Below are positions 1 to 7,531 of a stretch of DNA of 64,000 bases, in pieces. Origin of the DNA: Castellaniella hirudinis (GTDB lineage: Bacteria > Pseudomonadota > Gammaproteobacteria > Burkholderiales > Burkholderiaceae_B). Location of the stretch: assembly GCF_042651965.1 (NCBI RefSeq), contig NZ_JBHSDY010000012.1:1-64000 (forward strand). Reading direction: 5' to 3'. Below the pieces are notes generated by a model. It saw nothing but the letters and a program-made list of their open reading frames with translations, did not search any database and was not told the origin of the DNA. The number at the start of each line of letters is the position of its first letter. Positions within the stretch are counted from its first letter, which is position 1. The translations under genes were made by a program, and so were the position numbers.

Positions 1-139
1 TCCCCGGTAGAATTTGAGAGACGCCATTTTTTGAAAACCGGGACTGTCTAGAAAATCCGGGTCGATTCAGAGTGATTGGGATGTGGGCAGGGAATGGGCA
101 GGACAAGTTGACGATGTTTTTTCGTACGAATTGCGGCCT
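1..139. other. Left edge, no gene seen
   Basis: No coding region is supported here. Two similar words, GAAAACCGGG at 33-42 and GAAAATCCGGG at 51-61, lie close together and could be the repeated terminus of an insertion sequence lying to the left. No transposase is inside the window, so this is only a possibility. Confidence 0.2.
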
Positions 140-1033
140 TCACTCCATGCGCTCGCGGATCCAGTGGGCCAGCTTGCGCACATCCGTGCGCATGCGCTCG
201 TGCGGTGCGATCCACAGATTAAGCGTATAGGGGCTCACGATAAAGCCGAACGGTGCCACGAGTCGTCCCGATTCGAGTTCATCTTTCACCAGGTAATGAG
301 GCACGAGGGCAATACCTAATCGGGATATGGCTGCCTCGATCGCCAGATAAAAGTGCTCGTAGCGTTCGGTCGAGGTCAAATCGATCTCTTCGCAGTGCAT
401 CGACGCCGCCCACTCTTTCCAGGCGTAGGGCCGTGTCGCGGTTTCCAGAATGCGTGCACGCGCGAGCGATGCAATGGATGAAATGCCCATGCGCGCGAGA
501 TATTCCGGATGACACACAGGGCCGATCTGCTCGTGCAATAGCGGCTCGATGATTGCGTCTCGCGGCGGCTGGTTCATGCTGGTGCGGATCGCCAGACTGA
601 TCTGGTCCCGGATGAAGTTGACTTCACCATGGTTCATATCGAGCTGGATCTCCACGCTGGGATTGGCGCGTTTGAACTCGCTCAAGCGCGGGATGAGCCA
701 TTTCATCATGATGGTCGCCGAACACGACAGGGTGAGCGGCCCAGGCGCCAACTGCGCCACCGCCTCTCGCATCAGGCGGAACGCCTCCGTCAGTTGCTTG
801 GCGAGACCCCCACCCTCTGGTGTCGGGGTCACGGAGCGAGGTAAGCGCACCAGCAGCGGCACACCGAATTGTTCTTCCAGCAGGCGGATGTGCCGACTGA
901 CTGCGCCATGTGTGACACATAACTCTTTGGCTGCGGCTGTCATGGAGCCAAGACGAGCTGACGCCTCAAAAGCACGCAGAGAGGTCAAGTGCAGATGCTG
1001 CTTGGGATCATCGGTACGGATCTCTGAGGCCAT
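140..1033 (-). CDS. LysR-family transcriptional regulator (GcvA-like), probable regulator of the RLP/TRAP operon
   Basis: A 297-residue protein of normal LysR length. The N-terminal winged helix-turn-helix covers about residues 15-75, with the family pattern of an AFEASARLGSMTAAA helix followed by a recognition helix ending in VSRHIRLLEEQFG. The rest is the LysR substrate-binding fold, which in this family senses a pathway intermediate or substrate. It is transcribed away from the RuBisCO-like protein gene, with about 265 bp between the two starts, the usual arrangement for a LysR activator of a divergent catabolic operon. The start lies just upstream of the HTH. The DNA-binding role is family knowledge; the target is inferred from position, and the ligand is unknown. 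Confidence 0.85.
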   Translation of the reverse strand: MASEIRTDDPKQHLHLTSLRAFEASARLGSMTAAAKELCVTHGAVSRHIRLLEEQFGVPLLVRLPRSVTPTPEGGGLAKQLTEAFRLMREAVAQLAPGPLTLSCSATIMMKWLIPRLSEFKRANPSVEIQLDMNHGEVNFIRDQISLAIRTSMNQPPRDAIIEPLLHEQIGPVCHPEYLARMGISSIASLARARILETATRPYAWKEWAASMHCEEIDLTSTERYEHFYLAIEAAISRLGIALVPHYLVKDELESGRLVAPFGFIVSPYTLNLWIAPHERMRTDVRKLAHWIRERME

Positions 1034-1298
1034 CAGTAAAACTCACAGGTAAGCGAAGAAAAATCAAATGACAGCCTGGGAGAGTGTAGTTAGGATGGAA
1101 TCAATTTACAAACATCTTCATCTAAAAATTCGTACTTTCACCAAAAACTGCTTTAGCTATTGATAACTCGTTGGCTGCCTAGTGCGGATCCAGAGTTCTT
1201 TTGCTATGAGTCCATTTCAGCCGACGGACAGGCTTCATCATGCTGGCTCATAGGTTGTTCATCGTCGTCGAATCGTGCAGTCTATTCTTGAGAGCGCC
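1034..1298. promoter_or_regulatory. Divergent promoter region between LysR and RLP genes
   Basis: This AT-richer spacer must hold the promoters of both genes. It contains an inverted repeat, CTATGAG at 1204-1210 and CTCATAG at 1247-1253, with centres about 43 bp (four helical turns) apart, upstream of the RLP start. That spacing suits a LysR tetramer contacting two half-sites, but the match could be chance. No clear sigma-70 promoter could be fixed by eye. Confidence 0.35.
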
Positions 1299-2558
1299 AT
1301 GTCACAGCACCGTATAGAGGCGGACTACCTCGTTGAAACACCGGATGATCCCGAGCGTACGGTAGCCACCATTGCCGGCGAACAATCCAACGGCACATTT
1401 GTCCGTGTACCGGGAGAGACACCCAAGCTGCTCGAGCGCGCAGCGGCGCGGGTGGTGAAGTTCGAGGTCATCGACCGCTTCGTCGGCCGGCGTGCGCTGC
1501 CCACAGCGCACCCGACCCCGGATCAGGAGCACCTCACGCGTGCCAAGTTCACGCTCTCATGGCCGCTGGCCACACTGGGGCCTTCGTTGCCCAACCTGAT
1601 GGCGACAGTGGCTGGCAACCTCTTCGAGCTTCGCCAGGTCAGCGGTTTGCGCCTGCTGGACATCCGTTTGCCTGAGCCGTTCGCTGCGGCGTATTCAGGG
1701 CCGAGGTTTGGGGCTGCAGGCACACGGCATCTGGCTGGCGTGCAAGGGCGGCCCCTGATCGGTACCATCATCAAGCCCAGTGTCGGTTTTTCCGCTCAAG
1801 ACACGGCGGCGCTAGTGGCCAAGCTATGCGCCGCCGGCATCGACTTCATCAAGGATGACGAGCTGCAGGCCGATGGACCCAACTGTCCATTCAATGACCG
1901 TGTGGCCGCGGTGATGCGCGAGGTGAATGCCTGCGCTGATCGCACCGGCAAGAAGACTATGTATGCCTTCAATCTCACGGGCGACGTCGAGGAGATGAAG
2001 CGACGCCACGAGGTTCTACTCAGGCATGGTGCGACCTGCCTGATGGCCAGCATCAACTCCGTGGGCCTGGCGGGCATGATTGAGCTGGCGAAGTTCTCGC
2101 AGTTGCCCATCCACGCGCATCGCAACGGCTGGGGCTATCTGTCGCGTCATCCGCTGCTGGGTTGGTCGTTTACTGCCTGGAGCAAGATCTGGCGCCTGGC
2201 CGGGGCGGATCACATGCACGTCAACGGCCTGGCCAACAAGTTCTCGGAGCCCGACGACAGCGTGATCGAGTCGGCCCGCTCGTGCTTTGAACCCATGTTC
2301 GCGTCGAAGACCTGTACTGTGATGCCCGTATTTTCTTCGGGCCAGGGGGTGACACAGATGCCGGGCACCTATGCCGCCGTCAACACCACGGACCTGATCG
2401 TGACGGCCGGCGGCGGCATCCTTGCCCACCCGGGCGGGCCCGAGGCTGGCGTGAGGGCGCTGCGTGAAGCTTGGGATGCAGCGCTGCAGGGTGTCCCGCA
2501 GGCGGACTATGCGCGTACGCATCCTGCGCTGTCCATGGCCATGAGGGCAGCCGTATGA
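1299..2558 (+). CDS. RuBisCO-like protein (form IV), 3-oxo-isoapionate-4-phosphate decarboxylase/transcarboxylase-like (OiaX/OiaT type)
   Basis: A 419-residue RuBisCO large-subunit homologue. The active-site frame is kept: GTIIKP with Lys159, the carbamate/metal motif IKDDE with Lys185, Asp187 and Glu188, the HAHRNG stretch (His272, His274, Arg275) and a loop-6-like lysine (Lys314) in LANKF. The substrate-phosphate region differs from true RuBisCO and resembles the RLPs of D-apionate catabolism, which act on 3-oxo-isoapionate 4-phosphate. The gene overlaps the next one, a DUF1537 kinase, by ATGA, and that kinase is the known partner that makes such a substrate. ATG 1299 is preferred over GTG 1275 because a purine-rich site precedes it. 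Decarboxylase (OiaX) or transcarboxylase/hydrolase (OiaT) activity cannot be told apart by eye, and a different substrate remains possible. Confidence 0.8.
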   Translation: MSQHRIEADYLVETPDDPERTVATIAGEQSNGTFVRVPGETPKLLERAAARVVKFEVIDRFVGRRALPTAHPTPDQEHLTRAKFTLSWPLATLGPSLPNLMATVAGNLFELRQVSGLRLLDIRLPEPFAAAYSGPRFGAAGTRHLAGVQGRPLIGTIIKPSVGFSAQDTAALVAKLCAAGIDFIKDDELQADGPNCPFNDRVAAVMREVNACADRTGKKTMYAFNLTGDVEEMKRRHEVLLRHGATCLMASINSVGLAGMIELAKFSQLPIHAHRNGWGYLSRHPLLGWSFTAWSKIWRLAGADHMHVNGLANKFSEPDDSVIESARSCFEPMFASKTCTVMPVFSSGQGVTQMPGTYAAVNTTDLIVTAGGGILAHPGGPEAGVRALREAWDAALQGVPQADYARTHPALSMAMRAAV

Positions 2559-3919
2559 ATTCGGGCCGCGTGCTTCCAGAGGGGCCTTTGGTTGCGTTCT
2601 ACGGCGACGACTTCACCGGATCGTCGGCGGCCATGGAGGCGCTAGCCTTCGCGGGTTTCGAAACGATCTTATTCCTTTCCCCGCCCACGCCCGAGCGCTT
2701 GGCTCACTTCTCTCATTACCGTGGGATTGGTATTGCAAGCGTGGCGCGGTCACGGTCACCTGAATGGATGGATAAACACCTGCCAGCAGCCTTCGAGCAA
2801 CTGGCAAGCACTGGGGCGCCCATCGTTCACTACAAGGTTTGCTCAACCTTCGACTCCGCACCCCATGTGGGCAGCATCGGTCGTGCGGCTGAGATCGGTC
2901 AACGGCGTTTTCGAGGCTGGACGCCACTCGTCGTTTCAGACCTGGGTATGGGCCGCTTTCAGGCATTTGGCAATCTGTTCGCGCATGCCGACGGCGTCGG
3001 CTACCGACTGGACCGCCATCCCACCATGTCGGCTCACCCCGTCACCCCCATGCATGAAGCTGACCTGGGCCGGCACTTGGCTGCACAGACTCGCCTGCCT
3101 GTGGGGCTCGTGGATTTCGTCACCATGAAGCGTGGTCAAGCCGATGCGCTGCTGGCACGGGAACTCGAGCGCGGTATGGCCATCGTGTCGTTGGACCTGC
3201 TGGATTTAGAGACACTGCGCGAGGCTGGGCGCCTGATCTGGGAACGTGGCGCTGCGCAGCAGTTCGTGCTGGGTTCTCAAGGTGTCGAGCAGGCGTTGAT
3301 CGCATATTGGCGCGCCTCCGGGCTGGTCCCCTCCACGGGTGTCGGTGCGCAATGCGCACGGGTTGAGCGTGTTGCGGCCGTATCAGGATCTGTGTCTCCG
3401 ATTACGGCGGCACAGATCCGTCACGCGCGCGCGCAAGGTTTCGAACCGATCGTGCTGGAGGCGCAACTGGCGATCGACACAGACCTGCTTGCGGTAGAGG
3501 TACAGCGCGTCATCGATCTGGGGCGCCAAGCACTCGAACGAGGCCGCAACCCGCTGATTTTCACGGCCACTGGTCCTGACGACCCCCGTGTCGTGGCGTT
3601 CCGCGAGGCTGTCAGGGCCAGCAACGTGGAAATCACTACCGCCAATGATCGGCTCGGTGCTGCGTTGGGTGATGTCCTCGATGCACTGGTGCGCCAGTGC
3701 GGCCTGCGGCGTGTCGTGATTTCCGGGGGCGATACTTCGGGCCACGCAACCACCCGGCTCGGAATTGACGCGCTGACTGCCATCGCACCGATATCGCCAG
3801 GGGTACCGCTATGCCGCGCCCATTCGCTCGACCCCGCCATTGATGGTTTGGAGATCGCCCTCAAGGGGGGGCAGACCGGCCATGTCGATTTTTTTGTAAC
3901 TGTCAGGGATCAGCACTGA
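2555..3919 (+). CDS. Four-carbon acid sugar kinase family protein (DUF1537), probable 3-oxo-isoapionate kinase
   Basis: A 454-residue protein with the two-domain DUF1537 architecture. The N-terminal domain begins with YGDDFTGSS (residues 16-24), the acid-substrate binding motif. The C-terminal nucleotide-binding domain has the SGGDTSG loop and, near the end, KGGQTGHVDFF, both family hallmarks. DUF1537 proteins are ATP-dependent kinases of acid sugars such as erythronate, threonate and 3-oxo-isoapionate (OiaK). Its start overlaps the stop of the RLP gene by ATGA, so the two are translationally coupled. That pairing favours phosphorylation of a 3-oxo acid that the RLP then cleaves. The exact substrate is inferred from context. 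An in-frame open stretch upstream of 2555 lies inside the RLP gene and is not thought to be coding. Confidence 0.8.
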   Translation: MNSGRVLPEGPLVAFYGDDFTGSSAAMEALAFAGFETILFLSPPTPERLAHFSHYRGIGIASVARSRSPEWMDKHLPAAFEQLASTGAPIVHYKVCSTFDSAPHVGSIGRAAEIGQRRFRGWTPLVVSDLGMGRFQAFGNLFAHADGVGYRLDRHPTMSAHPVTPMHEADLGRHLAAQTRLPVGLVDFVTMKRGQADALLARELERGMAIVSLDLLDLETLREAGRLIWERGAAQQFVLGSQGVEQALIAYWRASGLVPSTGVGAQCARVERVAAVSGSVSPITAAQIRHARAQGFEPIVLEAQLAIDTDLLAVEVQRVIDLGRQALERGRNPLIFTATGPDDPRVVAFREAVRASNVEITTANDRLGAALGDVLDALVRQCGLRRVVISGGDTSGHATTRLGIDALTAIAPISPGVPLCRAHSLDPAIDGLEIALKGGQTGHVDFFVTVRDQH

Positions 3920-3948
3920 CATCACTTACCACTGTGACAGGACATGCC

Positions 3949-4740
3949 ATGAGACTGCAAGGAAAGATCGCACTTATCACCGGAGGAGCGCGTGGAATCG
4001 GTTTTGCCATCGCTACGGCGCTCGGGCGCCAAGGCGCCCATATCGCTATCGCGGACATCAACGCCCAAGGCGCCGATGCTGCAGCGGTGAAGCTTCGCGA
4101 GATAGGTATCCAGGCCCAAGGCTTCATGGTCGATGTGGCCGATGCTCATTCAGTTGAAACGCTCCTGGAGGAGGTCACCTCCCAGCTTGGTCGGCTCGAT
4201 ATTCTCATCAACAACGCCGGTATCGGCGGTAACACCGCGTTCCTGGACATTACGTTGGAGACCTGGAACCGTACGATCGCCATCAACCTCACCGGTGCTT
4301 TCATCGTGGCGCAGGCCTGTGCCAAGCGCATGGTGGAGCAAGGCCATGGGGGGAAAATCATCAATATCGCATCGCTTTCGGGGCAGCGGGGCGGTAACGG
4401 CCGCGGTGCCTACGGTGCGGCCAAGGCTGGTCTTGAACTGTTGACCAAGGTGATGGCGGTAGAACTGTCGCCGCACGGAATCAATGTGAACAACATCGCG
4501 CCCGGCGCCATTGAAACCGAAATGGCTGCTACGGCGCACGATGCCGCCACGCGGGCTGCCTACAACTACCTGGTTCCGATGGTTCGCTATGGCACGCCGG
4601 AAGAAATTGGTGATGCTGCCGTATTCCTTTGCTCGGACGAGGCCCGCTACGTACAGGGCCACACGCTCAATGTCGACGGAGGTTTTCGTGCAGCGGGACT
4701 GATGTTCGGCGATCGCAAGGCGCCATCGAGTATGGGATGA
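3949..4740 (+). CDS. SDR-family NAD(P)-dependent oxidoreductase
   Basis: A 263-residue classical short-chain dehydrogenase/reductase. Visible motifs are the cofactor loop TGGARGIG (residues 11-18), NNAG (88-91), the catalytic tetrad Asn113, Ser142, Tyr155 and Lys159 (YGAAK), APGAIETEM after the active site and the C-terminal LNVDGGF. Such enzymes oxidise a secondary alcohol to a ketone or the reverse. It lies 29 bp after the DUF1537 kinase, in the same direction, and would fit the step that makes the 3-oxo acid for the kinase, taking the place of the ApnO oxidoisomerase of the known apionate route, which is not seen here. ATG 3949 has an AGGA site before it and is preferred over GTG 3934. Substrate and cofactor preference are unknown. 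Confidence 0.85.
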   Translation: MRLQGKIALITGGARGIGFAIATALGRQGAHIAIADINAQGADAAAVKLREIGIQAQGFMVDVADAHSVETLLEEVTSQLGRLDILINNAGIGGNTAFLDITLETWNRTIAINLTGAFIVAQACAKRMVEQGHGGKIINIASLSGQRGGNGRGAYGAAKAGLELLTKVMAVELSPHGINVNNIAPGAIETEMAATAHDAATRAAYNYLVPMVRYGTPEEIGDAAVFLCSDEARYVQGHTLNVDGGFRAAGLMFGDRKAPSSMG

Positions 4741-4871
4741 AGTCGGGCGACAGGCCTGATTTCAGCTATTCAATCATTGAAATTGGAGGATTTTATCGAT
4801 TTTCCCGGGTTAGATCTTCGATAGATCGTTCCTCGTTTCTATTTATCGTCTCAATTTGGAGTTTCATTTCG

Positions 4872-5891
4872 ATGAAAAATTTTCTGATAAAGTGCCTGGC
4901 GCTGTTCATGACGGTGGCGCCCTCATTCGCTGCTCACGCGGAACCACATAATTTGCGCTTGGCGTATGTCTTCTCTACGACGAGTACCCAACACGAGGCC
5001 GCCCAGCGCTTTGCCCAGTTGGTCGAGGAGCGCAGCAATAAAAGGTTTACCGTGACCCTCTTCCCTAACGGTCAGCTTGGTGGTGACGAAGCGCTCGGTA
5101 GAGCGCTGGCTAATAATACGTTGGATTTGAGCTTCCTGAGCCAAGGGTCGCTGTCTGGTGTGGATGCCCTGTTGGATTTCTATGCTTTGCCCTATATTGC
5201 CCCCACATATCAGACTGCCGATGCGCTGATTCTTCGCTCGGATGGGGTTATTCAATCTACCCTGCGCGAGGCATTGGGAAAGCACAATATCATCAGCTTG
5301 GCGCCATTGGAAATCGGATTTAGGGGGTTTTCCAACTCAAAGCGTCCGGTGCATACCCAGGAGGATATGCGTGGGATCAAGATAAGAGTACCCGGGTTGG
5401 CCAATATACGCGCATTCTTTAATGCCTTGAAAGTGCAGAATACAGTCATTCCATATCCCGATTTGTTCAATGCCTTGCAGCAAGGAACGGTTGATGGCCA
5501 GGAGGGCGGCATCAATCTGTTTTACCCGTCGAGGCTGTTTGAGGCCCAGAAGTATTTTACGAGTCTCAACCACGTCTATGACATCGCCACCATTGTCGCT
5601 GGCGGGCAGTTCTGGAATGAACTGTCTCCCGCTGATCGAGCGCTGTTTCAGGCGATAGCCGAAGAGGTCTCCAAGGGACAGATCCAGGCCAGCCGCCAGA
5701 TGACCAGCACCTACATCACAAAGCTGGAGGAAGCCGGGATTTCCATCGTCACGCTGACGGATGACGAGATGAAGCCGTTCAAGGCCGCTGGCCAGAAAGT
5801 GTGGGAGCAACGAGCGGATGTCTACGGGAAAGAGCGCATCGCAGCGCTTCTCAAAGAGGTCGAAGCAGCGAGCGCGGAGAACACAAAATAA
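4872..5891 (+). CDS. dctP: TRAP transporter substrate-binding protein (DctP family)
   Basis: A 339-residue periplasmic protein with a clear signal peptide: a positive start, a hydrophobic core, and cleavage probably after SFAAHA. The mature part has the DctP fold pattern, including the GIKIRVPG segment whose conserved arginine normally binds the substrate carboxylate, and the LQQGTVDGQEGG stretch. It would capture an organic acid, probably a sugar acid given the RLP and kinase genes upstream, and hand it to the DctQ/DctM membrane pair encoded further on. The start at 4872 gives the signal peptide directly; the longer in-frame extension to 4629 overlaps the SDR gene and is not credible. A strong stem-loop follows 41 bp after the stop. 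The gene is AT-richer than the downstream core genome. Confidence 0.88.
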   Translation: MKNFLIKCLALFMTVAPSFAAHAEPHNLRLAYVFSTTSTQHEAAQRFAQLVEERSNKRFTVTLFPNGQLGGDEALGRALANNTLDLSFLSQGSLSGVDALLDFYALPYIAPTYQTADALILRSDGVIQSTLREALGKHNIISLAPLEIGFRGFSNSKRPVHTQEDMRGIKIRVPGLANIRAFFNALKVQNTVIPYPDLFNALQQGTVDGQEGGINLFYPSRLFEAQKYFTSLNHVYDIATIVAGGQFWNELSPADRALFQAIAEEVSKGQIQASRQMTSTYITKLEEAGISIVTLTDDEMKPFKAAGQKVWEQRADVYGKERIAALLKEVEAASAENTK

Positions 5892-5931
5892 GCGTGAGGT
5901 CTGCGAGGCCTGTCCGATTGATATGACGAAC

Positions 5932-5958
5932 CCCCGGCTCTTGCCGGGGAGCGGTTTT
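5932..5958 (+). terminator. Rho-independent terminator after dctP, inside the operon
   Basis: A 7-bp stem CCCCGGC/GCCGGGG (5932-5938 with 5943-5949) and a TCTT loop are followed by AGCGGTTTTT. It lies between dctP and the hydrolase gene, where partial termination would keep the binding protein more abundant than the membrane subunits. Confidence 0.7.
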
Positions 5959-6016
5959 TCTTAGAGAAAATAGGGATGTGTCGGTGCCCCGTGCACGACA
6001 GTGCTGGAGAAAGAAA

Positions 6017-6874
6017 ATGGATTTATATGCATCTGAGCGTAAATATTGGCAAGTCGACGGCGAGCAGCACATTGCGTACATAGATCGAGGCCAAGGCCAA
6101 ACGATCCTTCTTCTCCATGGCTGGCCGGAAAGCCTGCACGCCTGGCGTCATGTCATCCCGGTATTGAGTCGGGCTCATCGTGTGATCGCGCCGGATTTGC
6201 CTGGGCTGGGTGATTCGAATCGCGCGCTGGGGACGTATGCAAAGGCCGATATTGCTGCCTGGATTCGACGGCTATTGTCATATTTAAAGGTGGAAAGCTG
6301 TGTCGTCGTCGGCCATGACTGGGGCGGCGTGGTGGCTTTTTGTCTGGCCGCTTCTTATCCAGAGCTGGTCACGCATTTGGTCACGCTGGACATCACGATA
6401 CCTGGGGATGGCCGTGATGATTATTCTCAGCGCGGCCGCAGATGGCATCATGCGCTTCACCAAATAAATGATCTTCCTGAGATTCTGATACAAGGACGGG
6501 AAGCGGAATATTATGGTTGGTTTTGGGACAATTACGGATATAAGGCCGGTGCCATTGCTGAATCCGATAAGCAAGAGTATCTGCGGACATATCGGATGGC
6601 AGGTACGTTGAGGACTGGCCTTGCGTACTATCGGAGCATTCCAGAAGACACCCAGTGGGTACAGTCGTACTTGAAACAGCGGGGGCCGATTGCTACTCCT
6701 ACATTAGCGCTTGGTGGTGCTCATGCATACGGACGAGGAGACAGTGCCGTTGAGTCCTTGAAGCGGGTCGCCAGAGATGTCATCGGGGGCAGCGTCCCGG
6801 ACGTGGGGCATTGGTTGCCCGAAGAAGCCCCGGATTTCGTGTGTGATGAAATTCTAAAATTCATAGAAAATTGA
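6017..6874 (+). CDS. Alpha/beta-fold hydrolase, epoxide hydrolase/haloacetate dehalogenase-like
   Basis: A 285-residue alpha/beta hydrolase. The oxyanion motif HGWPES is at residues 34-39. The nucleophile elbow VGHDWGG places Asp101 as nucleophile, and a catalytic histidine lies in GHWLPEEAPD near the C-terminus (about His265). An aspartate nucleophile instead of serine marks the epoxide hydrolase/haloalkane or haloacetate dehalogenase branch, and the cap region (HHALHQINDLPE and Tyr-rich EYYGWFWDNY) is closest to epoxide hydrolases. It lies between dctP and dctQ, so it is probably co-expressed with the transporter and may act on the imported compound or an ester, lactone or epoxide form of it. 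ATG 6017 is preceded by GGAGAAAG and is preferred over the in-frame codon at 5978. Its real substrate is unknown. Confidence 0.8.
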   Translation: MDLYASERKYWQVDGEQHIAYIDRGQGQTILLLHGWPESLHAWRHVIPVLSRAHRVIAPDLPGLGDSNRALGTYAKADIAAWIRRLLSYLKVESCVVVGHDWGGVVAFCLAASYPELVTHLVTLDITIPGDGRDDYSQRGRRWHHALHQINDLPEILIQGREAEYYGWFWDNYGYKAGAIAESDKQEYLRTYRMAGTLRTGLAYYRSIPEDTQWVQSYLKQRGPIATPTLALGGAHAYGRGDSAVESLKRVARDVIGGSVPDVGHWLPEEAPDFVCDEILKFIEN

Positions 6875-6935
6875 TGATGGTTCATTTTGTGCGGAATTGG
6901 AAAACCCGCACGGATGGATTGGATGGAGGATCGAA

Positions 6936-7409
6936 ATGCGCCATATGACTAACTGCGTTAGTACCTGGTTGGCATTGTGTGAGAAGACTGTTTGCATCAT
7001 AAGCCTCATTGTCATGCTGGGGGCCGTTTCCTACAGCGTCATCGTGCGGAATCTGGGCCTGTTCCTTCCCGATGCCACGGAACTGGCCTTGGCGGCGCTG
7101 GTTCCTTTGACGTTCGTCGGCTGTTCATTGCTGGTCCATCTGGGCGAGCATATCGTGATAGATCTCCATCTTTTGATAAAGGATAAAAGGATCATCGGTT
7201 TCTTGCGCAAGATCGCCACGGTATGCACGCTTGTTTTTGGTGTTCTGTATATATATTACAGTTCCTTGTTGTTGCGTGCCATGTGGAATTCACAAGAGAG
7301 ATGGCTGGATCTCGGGATTCTGATTTATATTCCCGCCATATTCTATTTTGTGGGTATGGTCGGGGTTGTGGTGCATAGCCTGGCATTGCTTGTCAGGCGG
7401 CCTGAATAA
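6936..7409 (+). CDS. dctQ: TRAP transporter small permease (DctQ family)
   Basis: A 157-residue integral membrane protein with four hydrophobic segments (about residues 15-35, 45-65, 85-105 and 125-145), as expected for the small TRAP subunit. The family-type stretch FVGCSLLVHLGEHIVIDL sits between helices 2 and 3. It pairs with the large DctM subunit encoded 122 bp downstream to form the sodium-coupled importer fed by the DctP protein. ATG 6936 is preferred because GGAGG stands 7 bases before it; a TTG at 6897 would add an uninformative 13 residues. Confidence 0.85.
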   Translation: MRHMTNCVSTWLALCEKTVCIISLIVMLGAVSYSVIVRNLGLFLPDATELALAALVPLTFVGCSLLVHLGEHIVIDLHLLIKDKRIIGFLRKIATVCTLVFGVLYIYYSSLLLRAMWNSQERWLDLGILIYIPAIFYFVGMVGVVVHSLALLVRRPE

Positions 7410-7531
7410 ATTCGGATGTGGTTTGGTAGCGGCGCGTCGATCGAAGTGAAAATCAAGAAAGAGACGCGTTGCGGAATGGTGTGCCTGTCATCCAGGAGTG
7501 ACAGGGCGTCAACATCAAAGGGAGCAGTCAC

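Noticed and set aside
1..61. Repeated GAAAACCGGG-like words as insertion-sequence terminus
   Set aside because: No transposase or second end is in the window, so an insertion sequence cannot be supported.
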